Of a stretch of DNA of 64,000 bases, positions 1-11,584 are shown piece after piece. A model generated the notes under the pieces. The model did not search any database and was not told the DNA's origin. It saw only the letters and a program-made list of their open reading frames with translations. A program made the translations under genes and the position numbers. Every line of letters begins with the position of its first letter. The first letter of the stretch is position 1. This stretch comes from Isoetes taiwanensis (lineage: Eukaryota > Streptophyta > Lycopodiopsida > Isoetales > Isoetaceae). The DNA is taken from assembly GCA_021234155.1 (NCBI GenBank), contig JAJEKV010000011.1, positions 2,857,294 through 2,921,293 on the forward strand, given 5' to 3'.

Positions 1-540
1 AGCGGGGGGAAGAGAGGGGGTTCTTCAACCCGACGTCTCTTTGACGAGACCTCGGGTTCTTCATGGCCCGAGGTGAGCGCTTCATGGCGGGCAGAAAAAA
101 AAATTGGGACAGAATGGTCTTGAGAGCGTGAACCGGATTTATATAGGGTTAATTAGAAATTAGCGTGAATAATTTATTGCCTCAAATAACACGCCAGGCG
201 TACGAAATTCCCGCCAGCTATATTATCTAGGGTATATTATTATGGATAATAAATTCTCACGTCTATTAGTTATATGTCTTTTCGTAATCATATATCCAAA
301 TTTTCGATAATTAAAATTTGGATATATTTATATAAATGTCATTTCCTTGTTGTTGCCATGAAAATTCTTGTTTTAAATGATTTCGTTTTCGCCCATTGTT
401 ATTATTATATTAAACCTATTTCCAAGGAATTTCTTGCTTTTAAAAATTTGATTTACCTCTACATATTCCATAAATGTATGCATTACTTTTTTTTATCTTA
501 TGGTGTAATAATTTTTCTTACTCATTGACTAAAAAGGGTG
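1..540. other. no gene seen
   Basis: A GC-rich start (1-100) passes into AT-rich sequence. There is no credible coding signal, repeat or RNA gene; the short open frames have no recognisable composition or motif. Confidence 0.5.
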
Positions 541-3499
541 CAATTTGCCTAGGTCAATGGTGCCCCTCAACTCAAGATGGTGAAAAGAGCAATATCAATG
601 AAAAACCAACTCCTAGCAAGAATGTTGAAGAAAAACAATTAGTCCTCTATAGTAGGGTGCAATGGAGGAACAAGAAGGTGAGAATCATGCACAAGTGCAA
701 CAAGGAAATAGTAGGCCTTAAAGGAGTCATTGTGCTAGCAGATCCTGGTCAAAGTTTGTTAATGATGAAAGGCTAGGGGAAGACAATATTGGTATTGCAA
801 TTTCGATGTTGGAAGACAATTGGAAAGGTAAAGGTTTGGGTGACAAGGAATGTTTTGGTTGTGTCAAGCAATTGGAGGTTCCTTGCATCATGGCATGGCC
901 TATAAGTAGTGTTCAATTTGTGGAGGATTATATTTTCCGAGCCCGAGGTTGTTGGGGACAATGATTGTCTTGATATTGATCCATTGGCGGTTGGAACTCT
1001 AAACCTAGGCAAAAGGGGAGAAGTATCGGGTTGCCGGACATTATCCTAGCAAAAGAGCCAAGTTGATTAGTGACACCAAACGTGAGACAATGGTGAAGGT
1101 TAGGGGCTCAGATTGTTGTTGGAGTGATTGTATGCAATTCTTCACAATAGAACAATTGGTGGAAGCAAGAGCCACTTTTCAAGAGTACTTGTTGATGAGA
1201 GGAGGACCTACATGTACACAATCTTGAGCATGCACTTCAAGATGAAAGAAACCCAAAAAAAAAGATACCCTTTGCTAGGCAAATGGATATGTGCAAAAGC
1301 ATGGCGAGTATCCATGCAATTCCAACTTCTTCATGGCATAATTGGCAAAAAAAAAAAGTGAGATGGAAACAGGGATTGCTTTACATGGAAATAATGGTTT
1401 GTTGAGACCAAGCGGCTAGGACCCCGGGCTGCCCGGGGAGATATTTGAAAAAATATATTGATTTCAATGCACGAGAGTCTATGCCACACAAAAGCGTAAG
1501 GGATGAAAAGGGAAGAGCGGTTGTTGAGAAAAGGTTGCCATCACATTGTACTCAAAAGAGTATTTTTGGAAGAAGTGAATTCCCTACTTGAGAATTGGGA
1601 ATTCTTCCAATATCCCAACCTAGCTTTAGTAGGTTATGGAAGAAGCATTTCAATCATGTCACCATAGCAACTTCAAACAACTTTGCAAAGTGCAATTTAT
1701 GTGCTAAGTTGAAGGAGACTCTTGATAAGACTGTGCAACCTAGTCAAAGGGCTAGGATAAGGGAGCATATGAAGGACCATATGGTGACCAACTATCATGT
1801 AGATCATGTTATTGGATGTGGAGGACTTTATCCGCATTGGAACCCAATAACTATTTATGTATTATACATGACAAGATGGACCAGCAAAAGACTTGTCTTC
1901 CACAATTCAAGTACATACCAAAGTCATGTGGAAGATCATACCCTTCTGAGATCTCAATGATGGGGCAATCTTGCATGGGCGTAATCAAACCTACTATGGC
2001 CATTTTAGTTTGGAGTTGTGGAGTGATGGTCAGATTTTCATATTGGGAGTATCATGAGGTGTTTGAGAAACTATGAAAATGGATACAATGGTCACCTCCG
2101 GGACCTTACAGCCTAGCCAGCACTACATAGAGCATTGTTAGATGGAAACCCTAACAATATTGAAAAGTTCAGCAAGGCAAGGTTTAGGAAGCATGGGTCT
2201 AATGAACATGTTGGAGCTTCAACTTCCACGTGCTAAACCTCAAGATCTACCCAAAAGGTTTCTCTTGCAACTTGATAATTGTCTTGGCCAAAATAAGAAC
2301 AGTGGTGGATGTTTTCTTTCCTATCCTACTTGTTTGTGGGGATATTTAAAAAGAGTTAATTTAGGGTTTCTTATGCCGGGCATACCCATGAGGATGTGGA
2401 TGCATTATTTGGCAAATATAGTTGTATACTGAAGCAGCAAACAGTGACCAACTTTCCTAGGCTAATGGAAATCTTGCATGAATGCACTACTCCAAACCCT
2501 ATAGCTTCTCTCATAGAAGAAGTGCCCGATTGGAAGAGCTTTGTGGATGGTTATACATTGGATCTTGAAGGTCATTCCAGGCCTCTGCAGTTCACTTTTG
2601 GGTGAGAGATGGGATTCCAATCTTCCAATGGAAGATGAGACCTTCAGAGGATGAGTGGAGAGGAGGGAGGAAATATGGTAGAGATGAGAAGAGATGAGAA
2701 TGGCAAGCCTATGATACCTCAAGAAAGGGGGTCAACCAAAAGCTTTAAAACCTCAACGCAGATGTCCATACCCTTTATTACTTGAAGAAGTGTCAACCAA
2801 AAGCTTTAAAATTGGGATTGACTAAGGAAGGAATCCAAGACTATATAAAGCATTGGCAAACCAATCCAGATGACACCAACCGTGCCTTGGTGGCTTACTG
2901 GAAGAAGGTGATTAACCTGTTGGGGGAGATAGACACATCCTCAGATGAATTGAAAGAAGGGTGGTTGCCTAAGACTAGGTGGAAGACCTTAGCGGGGTTT
3001 GAGGATTTTGATGACACTTGTAAGTAGCATTCGCAAGCAATATGCTCCTCCTCCTTCTGACAAACACTATGTTGGTCCTAAGAACAATAGGCCAAAGTTT
3101 CTAGGCATGGATGCTTATGAACCTTCCACTGACTTGGAATGCCACCAATTTGTGGTAGTAAAGCCATCAGATTTAGATACATATCCAGTGTGGTTGGGGT
3201 TCACTATCTACGATATTTGCAAAGAAGAAGGTAATATTAACTTCAACCATGTGCGGGTGGAATGGTGGTGTCCGGTGCATCGGTTGACCAACGTGTCGGA
3301 TAAAAGAAAGGTACTCGATTGTTGGACAAAGAGATGGAGGGAAATCCGAAAGTGATGATCGATCTTTGGCTAGACTATGAAAGTGTTTTGTACTCATGGA
3401 CTCCAAACACTATTCCAGCTAGAAATGCGAGAATTACAATACCTCGGGATGTCAGGAAGAAGGCTATGATATCATTGGGGGTGCTTGAAGAAAGTTGAA
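541..3499 (+). pseudogene. decayed transposon-like gene with DUF7869-type RNase H-like domain
   Basis: I read this as one old gene broken by frameshifts. Pieces in order: a segment with MQFFTIEQLVEARATFQEYL (about 1131-1190); KWICAKAW near 1282; FAKCNLCAKLKETLDKT followed by basic helices (about 1681-1770); LQLDNCLGQNKN (about 2268-2304); GHTHEDVDALFG (2378-2413, one frame away from the preceding piece); and a C-terminal part that runs to a stop at 3499. The D-N...NKN and GHTHxDVD motifs are the hallmark I associate with DUF7869 proteins, found in multicopy transposon-like plant genes and thought to have an RNase H-like fold. At least three frame changes and several stops rule out a working product. 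I did not find terminal repeats, so the element boundaries are open. The family name is from memory of the motif pattern; the motifs themselves are read directly. Confidence 0.6.
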
Positions 3500-3865
3500 T
3501 AACTATGTAAATTTTTGTTATCACGTTTTTATGATATGGTGCTATATTGTGAAATATTGACTATTTTGTAAATAACATGATATTACGTTTTCATAATTTT
3601 GAGGTGAAATGTGTGAATTTGAATATGCTACTAAAAACATGCAATATGAAATTTGTCCCAAAATTAAGACATAAACCCAATTTAATTGAATGATGGTTAT
3701 AATAGTATATGAGTAATCTCTCCATTGTGTTCGGAAATGTTCACTCGCATAATATGCCGCTTCGGCGCTGATCCTCATCGGTCGGCCATGTTCTATAAAC
3801 CCTAAAATATTGCCAAGAAGTTCGATGTTGTGATTGTTAGGTTCCCATACAATTAATGTTCCCCC
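3500..3865. other. no gene seen
   Basis: AT-rich spacer between the DUF7869-like remnant and the Harbinger element. Nothing recognisable is present. Confidence 0.5.
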
Positions 3866-3987
3866 TTAGGGCCCATCTCCATTAGGATATTTTACCGGAA
3901 ATTCAGTGCCACATGGCACTTCCACCGGCTCGTTTTGCCATTCCCATTACTTTCACCCCAACTGATTTCGATTGACATGGCACCGCA

Positions 3988-4166
3988 TCCGGGACTTTTT
4001 TTTTTTTTTTTTTTTTTTGAGGGTAAGAGTATGTATTAATATATAAAAATTTACATAGGATATCCCCAAATGGGATTGATGGAAAGAATTATCACAAAGC
4101 GGACATAACTCGTAAGTGTCAAGGATTGTACTAAAAACTACCACTCCAATCTTCCGGGACTTTTTT
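3988..4166 (-). mobile_element. tiny 5'-truncated L1 3' end nested in the Harbinger element
   Basis: A T-run from 3996 (poly(A) of a minus-strand insertion) is followed by L1-like 3' UTR sequence. TCCGGGACTTTTTT occurs on both sides (from 3988 and from 4153), overlapping the T-run, and reads as the target-site duplication. The inserted piece is about 160 bp and postdates the Harbinger insertion. Confidence 0.75.
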
Positions 4167-4310
4167 CAGATGCACCATCAATGCATCTGAAAAACTGAAG
4201 TGATCCTGGAGTTTGTCGTTTAGGGCGTATCAAAACTGGCTTCTCCGGTTCATAACCGGCTTTGTCACTACTGTACTAACATAACTTCCCGCCATCTAGT
4301 AGTTCCAGAA

Positions 4311-5280
4311 ATGAATGCCACGAATTTGCCCTTTGGTCTACAATTCTTCATTCACAAATTGGAGTTCCGCTGCGTCTTCACATCTAGCATGAGGAGAAAC
4401 AACAGGCACCAATTCAATGGCCAAAATTTGAGCTTCAGAATTTACTCATATGCACAGAGCCAGAGCCAAAACCAGGTAGGCTTTTTGTTAAGAAATTTTA
4501 TTCTATGCATGTCTACTCTACCCGAAATTCTATCTTCTTTATTGTATCTTATTTTTATTCTTCTTTTAAGTAAAATTGGAATGGATGTTTTTACTGTCCT
4601 TCTCTCTTTACAGAGATCTTTCTCAGACCTCCTTGGTTCTGAAGAAGATTATGTGCAAGAGACTCAAAGCATGGAGGAGCATTATCCTTTCTTTCCTTTT
4701 CCAAACCATATTCACAATCCTATTGAAGGCCATGCACATTCTGCCATGTTTCCTTCTGCCAATCCAATATCCACTGATGCCACTCATTCTGCCAATCAAG
4801 CTAAACCAAGACAATATGTCAGCACTCATTGGACTGTAAATGAGTTAATGATTCTTCAAGCTGCCAAAAAAGATGATGACGAGAAATGCTTGTTTGGTGG
4901 CAGTAGAGAAAAAATGAAGAGAAGAGAGGAGAGATGGATTGACATTGAAGACATCTGTTGGATGTACGATGTTAAGAGGTCTGCAAAAGCTTACTTGCCA
5001 AGTGGGAGAGTTTGGCTGGGGAATTCAAGAAAATAAATGATTATGAGCGAGAAATTCCAAGTGGTCGCAATAGTTACTGGCAAATGACTAGTGCAGAACG
5101 GAAGGACTGCAATTTGCCAGTCAACTTCCACTTCGAGGTCTACGAAGCCATGGACCAGTGGTATGGGAGAAAGACCTCCACAAATCCTACGGGACTAGTG
5201 TCTGAATCTTCTATTCCAGCCTCCTTCACGACAACAAATGCAACTACAGGTAACATGCTTCAACCTCTTCATCATGCTCC
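4311..5280 (+). pseudogene. Harbinger MYB/trihelix-like DNA-binding ORF, frameshifted
   Basis: The accessory DNA-binding protein of the Harbinger element. In this superfamily it works with the transposase to bring it to the transposon ends. The ATG at 4311 opens a frame with one likely intron, 4476-4613 (CCAG|GTAGGC to TTTACAG|AGATC; 138 bp, so the frame stays open either way). A trihelix/SANT-like segment begins THWTVNELMILQAAKKDD (about 4825-4880), continues through RREERWIDIEDICWMYDVKRSAKA, and after a frame slip near 5000-5012 through AGEFKKINDYEREIPSGRNS and YWQMTSAERK. Coding similarity stops near 5280. The open frame beyond that to 5443 is antisense to the transposase fragment and is not real protein. 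The single slip and the missing C-terminus make it inactive as read. Confidence 0.7.
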
Positions 5281-5801
5281 AACCCCAAATAATTCTGACA
5301 AGGTTAGGAAACTGTCGCCAGATGCCAATCGTCTCAAAGCAATGGCAACTTGCTTCTCTACTGAAACTACACGATTTGGAATGGAACTGAAACAAGGCGG
5401 AGTTTGGGATTGTAGATCATCTGTGACTAGGCTGCAAATGTAATGAAAAGTTTCTTGGGATACCCTAAACATATCTTTAAAACGAGTGGGATCTACTTGC
5501 ATGACAAAACCTTCATAATGGAACCACCAATGGATTGATCGGGGTCTGATATACCATTGCCCATACCTTATACCTGTTAAATTCCTCTTGGCAATCTAAA
5601 TTCATCAGTTAACATTGACAGAAAAAGCAGTGTGGACATGATTTCTGGTTGTCCTTCATTCTCTTCATTATCATGAAGTTCCTCGTCCAGAACTTCGTCA
5701 ATAGTATCAGAAATGCTCATTGCAATAGTAATTGCTTGTAATAATAAAGCAATTAAAAGAAGAGTAGGAGGATCCATCAATAGTAAAAAGATATAATCTA
5801 A
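5272..5801 (-). pseudogene. Harbinger transposase (HARBI1-like), N-terminal remnant
   Basis: Read on the minus strand from a possible ATG near 5778. An acidic N-terminus (EVLDEELHDNEENEG) leads, after a frame change near 5577, into RPRSIHWWFHYEGF, then VDPTRFKDMFRVSQETFHYI and EKQVAIALRRLASGDS, ending LSELFGVG. This is the start of the DDE_Tnp_4 transposase family (endonuclease that excises and inserts PIF/Harbinger elements). The order R-WW, F-xxxFR-xSxxTF, ALRRLASG, FGVG is characteristic. The sequence breaks off exactly where it meets the MYB-like ORF on the other strand, so the catalytic D, D and E positions are deleted and the protein cannot be active. Confidence 0.75.
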
Positions 5802-6078
5802 CCTGAAGGTATCGGAGTGCTTCACAACCTGAAGGTACCCCTAGGAGCTTCACAGCCTCATCTTCCAAAAAATCTCCTCTGCGTTCAATCCTCGGTCACC
5901 GGAAGCCAACAGGTAAAAGAAAAGTGGGAGCAATGGAAACATTCAATTCAATTTCCCTTATTTTTGCTTACGTGGCACAGGGTTCAAACGGGGGAATGGT
6001 GGCTTTTGCTGTGCTGTAAATCGCTTACGTGGCGCAGGTGGGAAACACAGGTGCCACCCTAATAGGGATCCGCCCTTA

Positions 6079-6975
6079 TTCTCCAATCTTTACCCTATAT
6101 TCTCCCGTCTTTACCCTATATTCTCCACGTGGAGATAGGGGGGAAGAATGTTATTTTTTTTTCTAGTGCCTTGTCAGTCCCTCCAAAAGGTAACTGATAA
6201 AAACTTGGTAATATATAGATGTTTGGCCCTCCAAACTATAAAATCCTTACATTCTTTATTTCATTTTAAGATTTCATGCTTTGCATAACTCACCACAAGG
6301 TTTTTTCAAGTGCACAAGTGTTCCTGAATGCTGGTATGACTATGTTGCTTATACCTCTTTTTCTGATCACGAAGTGTAAAAAAATCCAACATATAGAGAA
6401 GATGGCAGAATCTTATACACAGAAAAATTTATTGAATAATGTATTGCATGCTCATAGAGCCTCACATCCAGAGTTTGCCCTTTTCATCGATTGCACAAGA
6501 GATCATGCCTTCTGCCTCCACTCTAACAATCTGCATATCATCAGCAGATTGGTGAGTAAGAACATCTTGCAACAAACCTTGAAAATAGGAAAGACAGAAG
6601 ATGTCTCCTCTATGCCACCCTCTGTTTTAATTTATCCTGTTAGAAAATGCACAATTTTTTGGATACGTCTGGGGTACTTGTATGGAGAGTCTATGGCCAT
6701 CCGCTGAAATCTGCCAAATCTTTGCTATAGATTCATCTGCCAAATCCATCGGATCTTTTTCTTGGATCTTTGAATGGTGACGAGATTTGGTTCAAGCCTG
6801 TTTGGCTCTACATCTGAAGATATGAAAATATGGAGCTGGGCTCAGCAAATTAAGGGGCTTTTGGGTATCGGCTCCCAGAACAGAGCATTTCCATATCTAG
6901 TATTTCCATAGCTGGCAGTCAGAGGTAGCCGCTCAAGAGCATGCATATTAGGGCAACCGAGAAAAGCCCTAAACA
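6079..6975. other. no gene seen
   Basis: Mixed AT-rich sequence with an open frame at 6276-6707 (143 aa). It contains no recognisable domain, so I treat it as non-coding or as an unidentifiable remnant. Confidence 0.4.
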
Positions 6976-6980
6976 TGAGT

Positions 6981-7081
6981 TCTCTAATAAGCATTGGATA
7001 TTTGCAATGTAAATCACGGATTTTTAGCATTAGTCCTCTAATAAGCATTGGATATTTGCAATGTAAATCATGGATTTTTAG
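6981..7081 (+). repeat. tandem duplication, about 55 bp unit
   Basis: The block beginning CTCTAATAAGCATTGGATAT occurs twice in direct orientation (from about 6981 and 7036) and differs by only a couple of bases, so it is a recent local duplication. Confidence 0.8.
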
Positions 7082-7414
7082 CCTTGTTCATATGGGACCA
7101 TTGCCCTTGCAATTCTCGGAAGTTGAGCCCTTGAAGATTATGTGTAGAGCTCTTATAAACCAATGCCTAACAGAATTGCATCATTCCAACATTTCCTAAT
7201 GGTAAATGTACAAGAAATGGAATAAATGAAATGGCTATATTTAAGCCTCCATGGTATATGACAAGGTTTACAACATATCATAATTACACACCCTGCATCA
7301 TTGCCATGCCTCCTAATGGATGTTTTCCTTAGAAATGCCTACCAGACTAACATGCCTAACTCAGTTGCACAGTTGCACAGCCAGTAAAATTGTCATATTT
7401 GCAATTAAAAGAAA

Positions 7415-7490
7415 AAAAACAAGGTGCTGCGCACGGATGGTTGCCCTCCATGGCCGGAGGGTGAAGTGGCTTAAGTCATAGTTGAGGACA
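7415..7490 (-). repeat. foldback-family end, left copy
   Basis: It starts CAAGGTGCTGCGCACGGA and continues into TTGCCCTCC. The reverse complement of the same block is at about 14540-14605. The two copies face each other 7.1 kb apart. See the finding on the interval between them. Confidence 0.6.
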
Positions 7491-8300
7491 ATAGAGTACT
7501 TGAATCAAAATTGCCAATAACCAAAGCATAGAATAACCAAAGCATAGAAGACTGGCAACTCAATTTGACTCTCATACAACCAAGTCGTGATTGCCACTTT
7601 GATGATTCTTCATGCATCTGGGCTAGAACGAAAACAATGGCATACCCATGTTGCATGCAAAGAACTCTCCCAAGCCAATCATGTACCACACTTTAAGTTA
7701 TATAGAAAAAACTTGATATTTATGCAAAATGACACTTGTCCATGGTTGAATTGTAGGCATTAACAAAAAACTTCTACTGAATAGCGACTCCCAAGGCAGG
7801 CAACGTCATGATGAGATGGAAGAGATTTTCTATCCTTGACAGTAGTCAAAGAATTTAGGAGTGTTATAATCAAGGAAGCAAAGAACATGCCCACTTTTAT
7901 GCATTGTCTCGGCACTGATAGATAATATCAGGCTTACTATTATGCATCTAGTATGACCTACAACAGCATATCCAGCACCCTAATGTTAAACTTACATCTT
8001 GAATGGTGCTTTTCTTCTGCTCTATAAAGAAAAGAACAAAGTAAATTAATGAAGCTTTGTATACGGGATGATGCAGTCCATATGTAGAATCATTCCTAGG
8101 TACCGTCTATTTTCCACACAATCCATAAATCAATTTAGGGCTTATACAGACCCTATTTCCATAACATATTATATGGCCGAAAGGCCTTGCCTTATCTAGA
8201 GCCAAAACTGGAGTCTGCATGATCTGTTTGCTTCCCAGTCTACAAAGCACATATTAGATTGCTTAAAAGCACAGTTTCAAATTTGCCTTCTGCCGGATTT
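7491..8300. other. no gene seen
   Basis: No coding signal, RNA gene or clear repeat. Short open frames lack motifs. Confidence 0.4.
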
Positions 8301-8304
8301 GTTG

Positions 8305-8395
8305 TCGTTAAGTCTTGATGGGATGATACAGCTACACAATACTTGTTGAATGCCTCGATGGGATGATACAACTACACAACACTTGCTGAATGCCG
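8305..8395 (+). repeat. tandem duplication, about 46 bp unit
   Basis: GATGGGATGATACA(G/A)CTACACAA and its continuation to GAATGCC appear twice in direct orientation with few differences. Confidence 0.75.
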
Positions 8396-8665
8396 AATAT
8401 GGCACTATCAGATTGTATTCTGCCATAGATGACTCTGCCAAAGCACCCATAGCCAGATTTGGTGCCTAATGGACCTCTAATTTTCAAGGGCCAGAATATT
8501 TTATGGCAAATTTGGCAAATACACAGTCTTACATGTGCATTGGTAAGCATTTATTTGCATTCAATTGTTTCCAAAAGGATATACAGAGAGCTATAAATGC
8601 ATCATGATTTTGTTGCCCTTTTATCTGAACAGCAATACTGATATAAATTTTTGCCCTCAGTAGTC

Positions 8666-8835
8666 ATTAAGCTTGTCTAGTATCATCATTACTGCAAAGG
8701 TTTTTCCCTTGAAAACCTTTCGAGGCAGGGGTTTTTTAATCCTAGTAGTAATGATTGTACTAGCCCATTGTATGGGTCCCATGACCTATTGGTCTTCGTG
8801 GACGTTAAAAAAACTATTCTATTCTATTCTATTCC
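8666..8835 (+). mobile_element. 5'-truncated copy of the (TATTC)n-tailed LINE 3' end
   Basis: It contains the family stem-loop (ATTACTGC... to ...TAGTAATGA), the block GGTCTTCGTGGACG and a tail of ATTCT units. It matches the 3' end of the LINE at 37.2-42.6 kb and is inserted in the same orientation. Confidence 0.8.
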
Positions 8836-10465
8836 TTAAATGGCTATCGCAAAGATAGTGAGTAGATGCCTTGAAGCATGGAGGTTGAGCAGTTGCCCTG
8901 GCACATATGCATCCCCATATAACTCCTATGCTGGATCTATTGCCTTTGCAACAATTTAAAATTACGCTGCAACTAGGAATTCAATTCCACATGCATCTAG
9001 GAAAGCTCAGCCAATTGATCAAGATTGACATTGCGAGGCAAAAAAAAAATACTATGCTTGGGGCAATGGCAAGAGGATATATTTCAGAGCAATCCAAATG
9101 GTTGCGGTTTCACCTTTCTTCATAGATGCAACGGCCTTGTTTAAACCTGAGCTGGCTTGCTCTGTGACAATATATGCAACATAGCCTTTTCGTGCATGAA
9201 CTTCAAGCCTGAATTCCAATGTTTGCTACAATATGCCATTCTGCGCTAAATCTAGATGTAACTGTAGCTTTTTATGCCTAATGCTGAAGGAACTGCATGC
9301 AAAAACACACCTTTCAAAAGCTGTCCTCTCCTCCAACTCAGCTTCATACTTGACTGCATAGTAATGCACCCTTGCTATAAAACCTGAGTTAAAATGAGCA
9401 TAGAACGTACAAACAAGCTAGAACGAAATAAACTACAACAGCATGATGGCATAGTTGATCTCCTCAAATACTTCGATATAATGTAATGGCATTAATTTGC
9501 AGGCAATTCTAAATTAGGTTCAGAGGCCAAAAGAAGATCAATCGTCTAGAGCCCACAAAAAAACCAACTAAACGTGATGAAATTTGAGAATTAGAAGGAA
9601 AAAGAGGAGTACCGGAAAGGGAAAGCAGGGGCGGTTTCATATGTGGCGGATGATCTGGCGACAGCTTCAAGCAAGCAGGCAATCCCTAGACAGATATTGA
9701 ATCTGGGCCAGCCAGTATTGGCCTTTTATATGAGAAGTATGAAACCTGCAAGCAGTAAAGCAGAGGATAGGGCGAACGAATGCGATCCCTTCAAGCAATT
9801 TGGAGCAGGCTTGGCAAAGAATAAGAGATAAAGGAACATAAAAAAGGGAAAGAAGTAAACGGCTATCGTCTCTTCATTTTGAATCAATGATCTCGAGCCA
9901 ACCATCATCCATCTTGCATACCGTAAGAAACATTTGCTACTACATTGAACCAGTAGAAAACCGAGTCGAAATTTTCTAAAAACCTGAATTTGGAAACCTT
10001 CTAGAAACCTGGATAATATTCTCAAAAATTGAAAGAGAAAGAAAGAGGAGTCAGGGTTCTACCTGCTATGGCGATTCCAAAGCTCAAGGGACTCTAAGGT
10101 AAAAGCTCAAGCAGTTTCAAATGAAGGTCTTTGTTCTCGCAAAATTTTATGCATAAATCCGCACTTCTGGCTGCAACAAAGATAAATCATCTAAAAATTT
10201 GCTAGAACTCAGAAGACACAGAATGAAGCTCGGCATTGCATGCGCTCCTTGGATTTACAGCAACTGATTGTTTACAATGATCCACCTTGTATAATTTATC
10301 GGCAGAAAACGGATTGCCCGGCTCCATTCTGCACAAACATTGTAGGGATTCTACGAAAAGGGAACATTACACACCTCTGAAGGAAGAAGAAGAAGGGTTG
10401 AGCTGTGCCATAGCCACGCATGCGAACGAATGGGGCTGGATGACTGAGAGTTTACCAGCCAGTTT
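8836..10465. other. no gene recognised
   Basis: Open frames at 8907, 9643 and 10287 and on the minus strand at 10025 have no domain I recognise. No RNA gene or sharp repeat was seen. Confidence 0.4.
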
Positions 10466-10469
10466 GGAG

Positions 10470-11238
10470 CAGTCACCAGTATATGCTAGGCATATGCCGG
10501 CATATACCTGGATATGCCCACATACCCACATAAACGAGCATGGTTCGAAAATAGGGGAATTCCTCCCCTAAAAATCCGCCCACTTGCGTTAAATTCCGCT
10601 CATCCTGAAATTTTTTCGGCAATTTTCTGGCAAGAAGATAACAAATTTCCGACATAATACATTAAAAAATGCACTAACACATATTTTTTCCGGTAGCCTA
10701 AAAAAGCCAACGGCATTTTTTCTGGTTAGACTCATTGCTATTTTCGAGCCCTGTAAACGAGGGTTTGCCCCCCTAGGGGCAACCCAAAAAATATGGCATC
10801 TTAGGGCAAATTCAAAACATATTCTAAAAGAAGTGCACCTTGGACTACCAAGTCGTAGGGTTCGTCGATCCTACGACCCAGATCGTATGTTAGGGCATGT
10901 GAGCACCTCTCGTTTTGCTTATAGTCATTTATGATTGGAGGCGTCCATGATATTGAAATATTAAATACGAGTTCGCCTAAGGTTTTGAGAGAATATCGAA
11001 CCTCTATACGGCTTTGCTTAAGGTTTTAGAATATGAAATACGGGGGCTCGAATCTCTGCCAAAATAACACAATATCCTAATAAAACTACTTTAACCAATA
11101 TACCCAGTGAGCTAATAGGATTATTTTTTAATCTTGAATCTATATTTTTGGGTTGCCCCTAGAGGGGAAAACCCTTGTTTATGTGGGCTTTTGGCATATC
11201 CTAGGTATATGCTAGAATATCCTAGGATATGCTGGTGA
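10470..11238. mobile_element. foldback (inverted-terminal-repeat) element with nested SINE
   Basis: The left end begins AGCAGTCACCAGTATATGC (from about 10470). The reverse complement of the right end (about 11238) begins AGCAGTCACCAGCATATCC. Similarity continues inward for tens of bases through CATATACCT-GGATATGCC, CCCACATAAAC and, further in, GGGGCAACCCAAAAA. I could not see a convincing target duplication. A SINE lies in the centre. A related inward block occurs at 14440-14605. Confidence 0.6.
10817..11150 (-). mobile_element. tRNA-derived SINE, copy 1
   Basis: On the minus strand the 5' head carries an A-box-like TTAGCTCACTGGGTA (11101-11115) and, about 45 bp on, a B-box-like GAGATTCGAGCCCC (11043-11056). 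This is the internal RNA polymerase III promoter of tRNA-derived SINEs. The body continues down to about 10817. A second copy at 14706-15052 is clearly homologous along its whole length, which supports a dispersed family. It does not fold as a real tRNA. Confidence 0.75.
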
Positions 11239-11584
11239 CTGCTAAAAACTTATGTTTGGCTGTAAATGTTAGGTCACTTCTGTTGGTGGGCAGCCGCTCT
11301 CGAAACCGGCTAACCGGAGTGGACCAGGATGCTCATCAGTGCGTTGTGGCTATTGTAGATGCTTTTCTTTCACTATTTTGCATGGCTGCACTTGCAGATT
11401 CGTGGGAGACAGGTAAAGTGATTGGAGCATTTTACATAGACAAGCAGCATCGGTTAGCCAGGGAAATGCTATGGGGCTTAAATCATCGGGTGGCCAGCAT
11501 CGGGTAGCATCGGGTAGCATCGGGTTCTTTTTCTGAGGTGGGTTCTCTGCCTTGCATTTCTTATGAAGCAAACAGTGTGGTTTC

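Larger units (their letters stand above)
3866..6078. mobile_element. PIF/Harbinger DNA transposon, internally deleted, with TTA target duplication
   Basis: The element runs 3869-6075. It starts GGGCCCATCTCCATTAGGAT and the reverse complement of its right end starts GGGCGGATCCCTATTAGGGT, giving an imperfect terminal inverted repeat of about 20 bp. It is bounded by TTA at 3866-3868 and 6076-6078, the 3 bp target preferred by PIF/Harbinger elements. Inside are the two proteins typical of this superfamily: a MYB/trihelix-like ORF (plus strand) and the N-terminal part of the transposase (minus strand), in convergent orientation. The DDE catalytic part of the transposase is missing, so the element is non-autonomous. 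A small L1 fragment is nested at 3996-4152. Confidence 0.85.

Noticed and set aside
5280-5443. C-terminal 50 codons of the plus-strand frame that starts at 5012
   Set aside because: They are the antisense of the Harbinger transposase segment with the ALRRLASG motif, so they are not part of the MYB-like protein.
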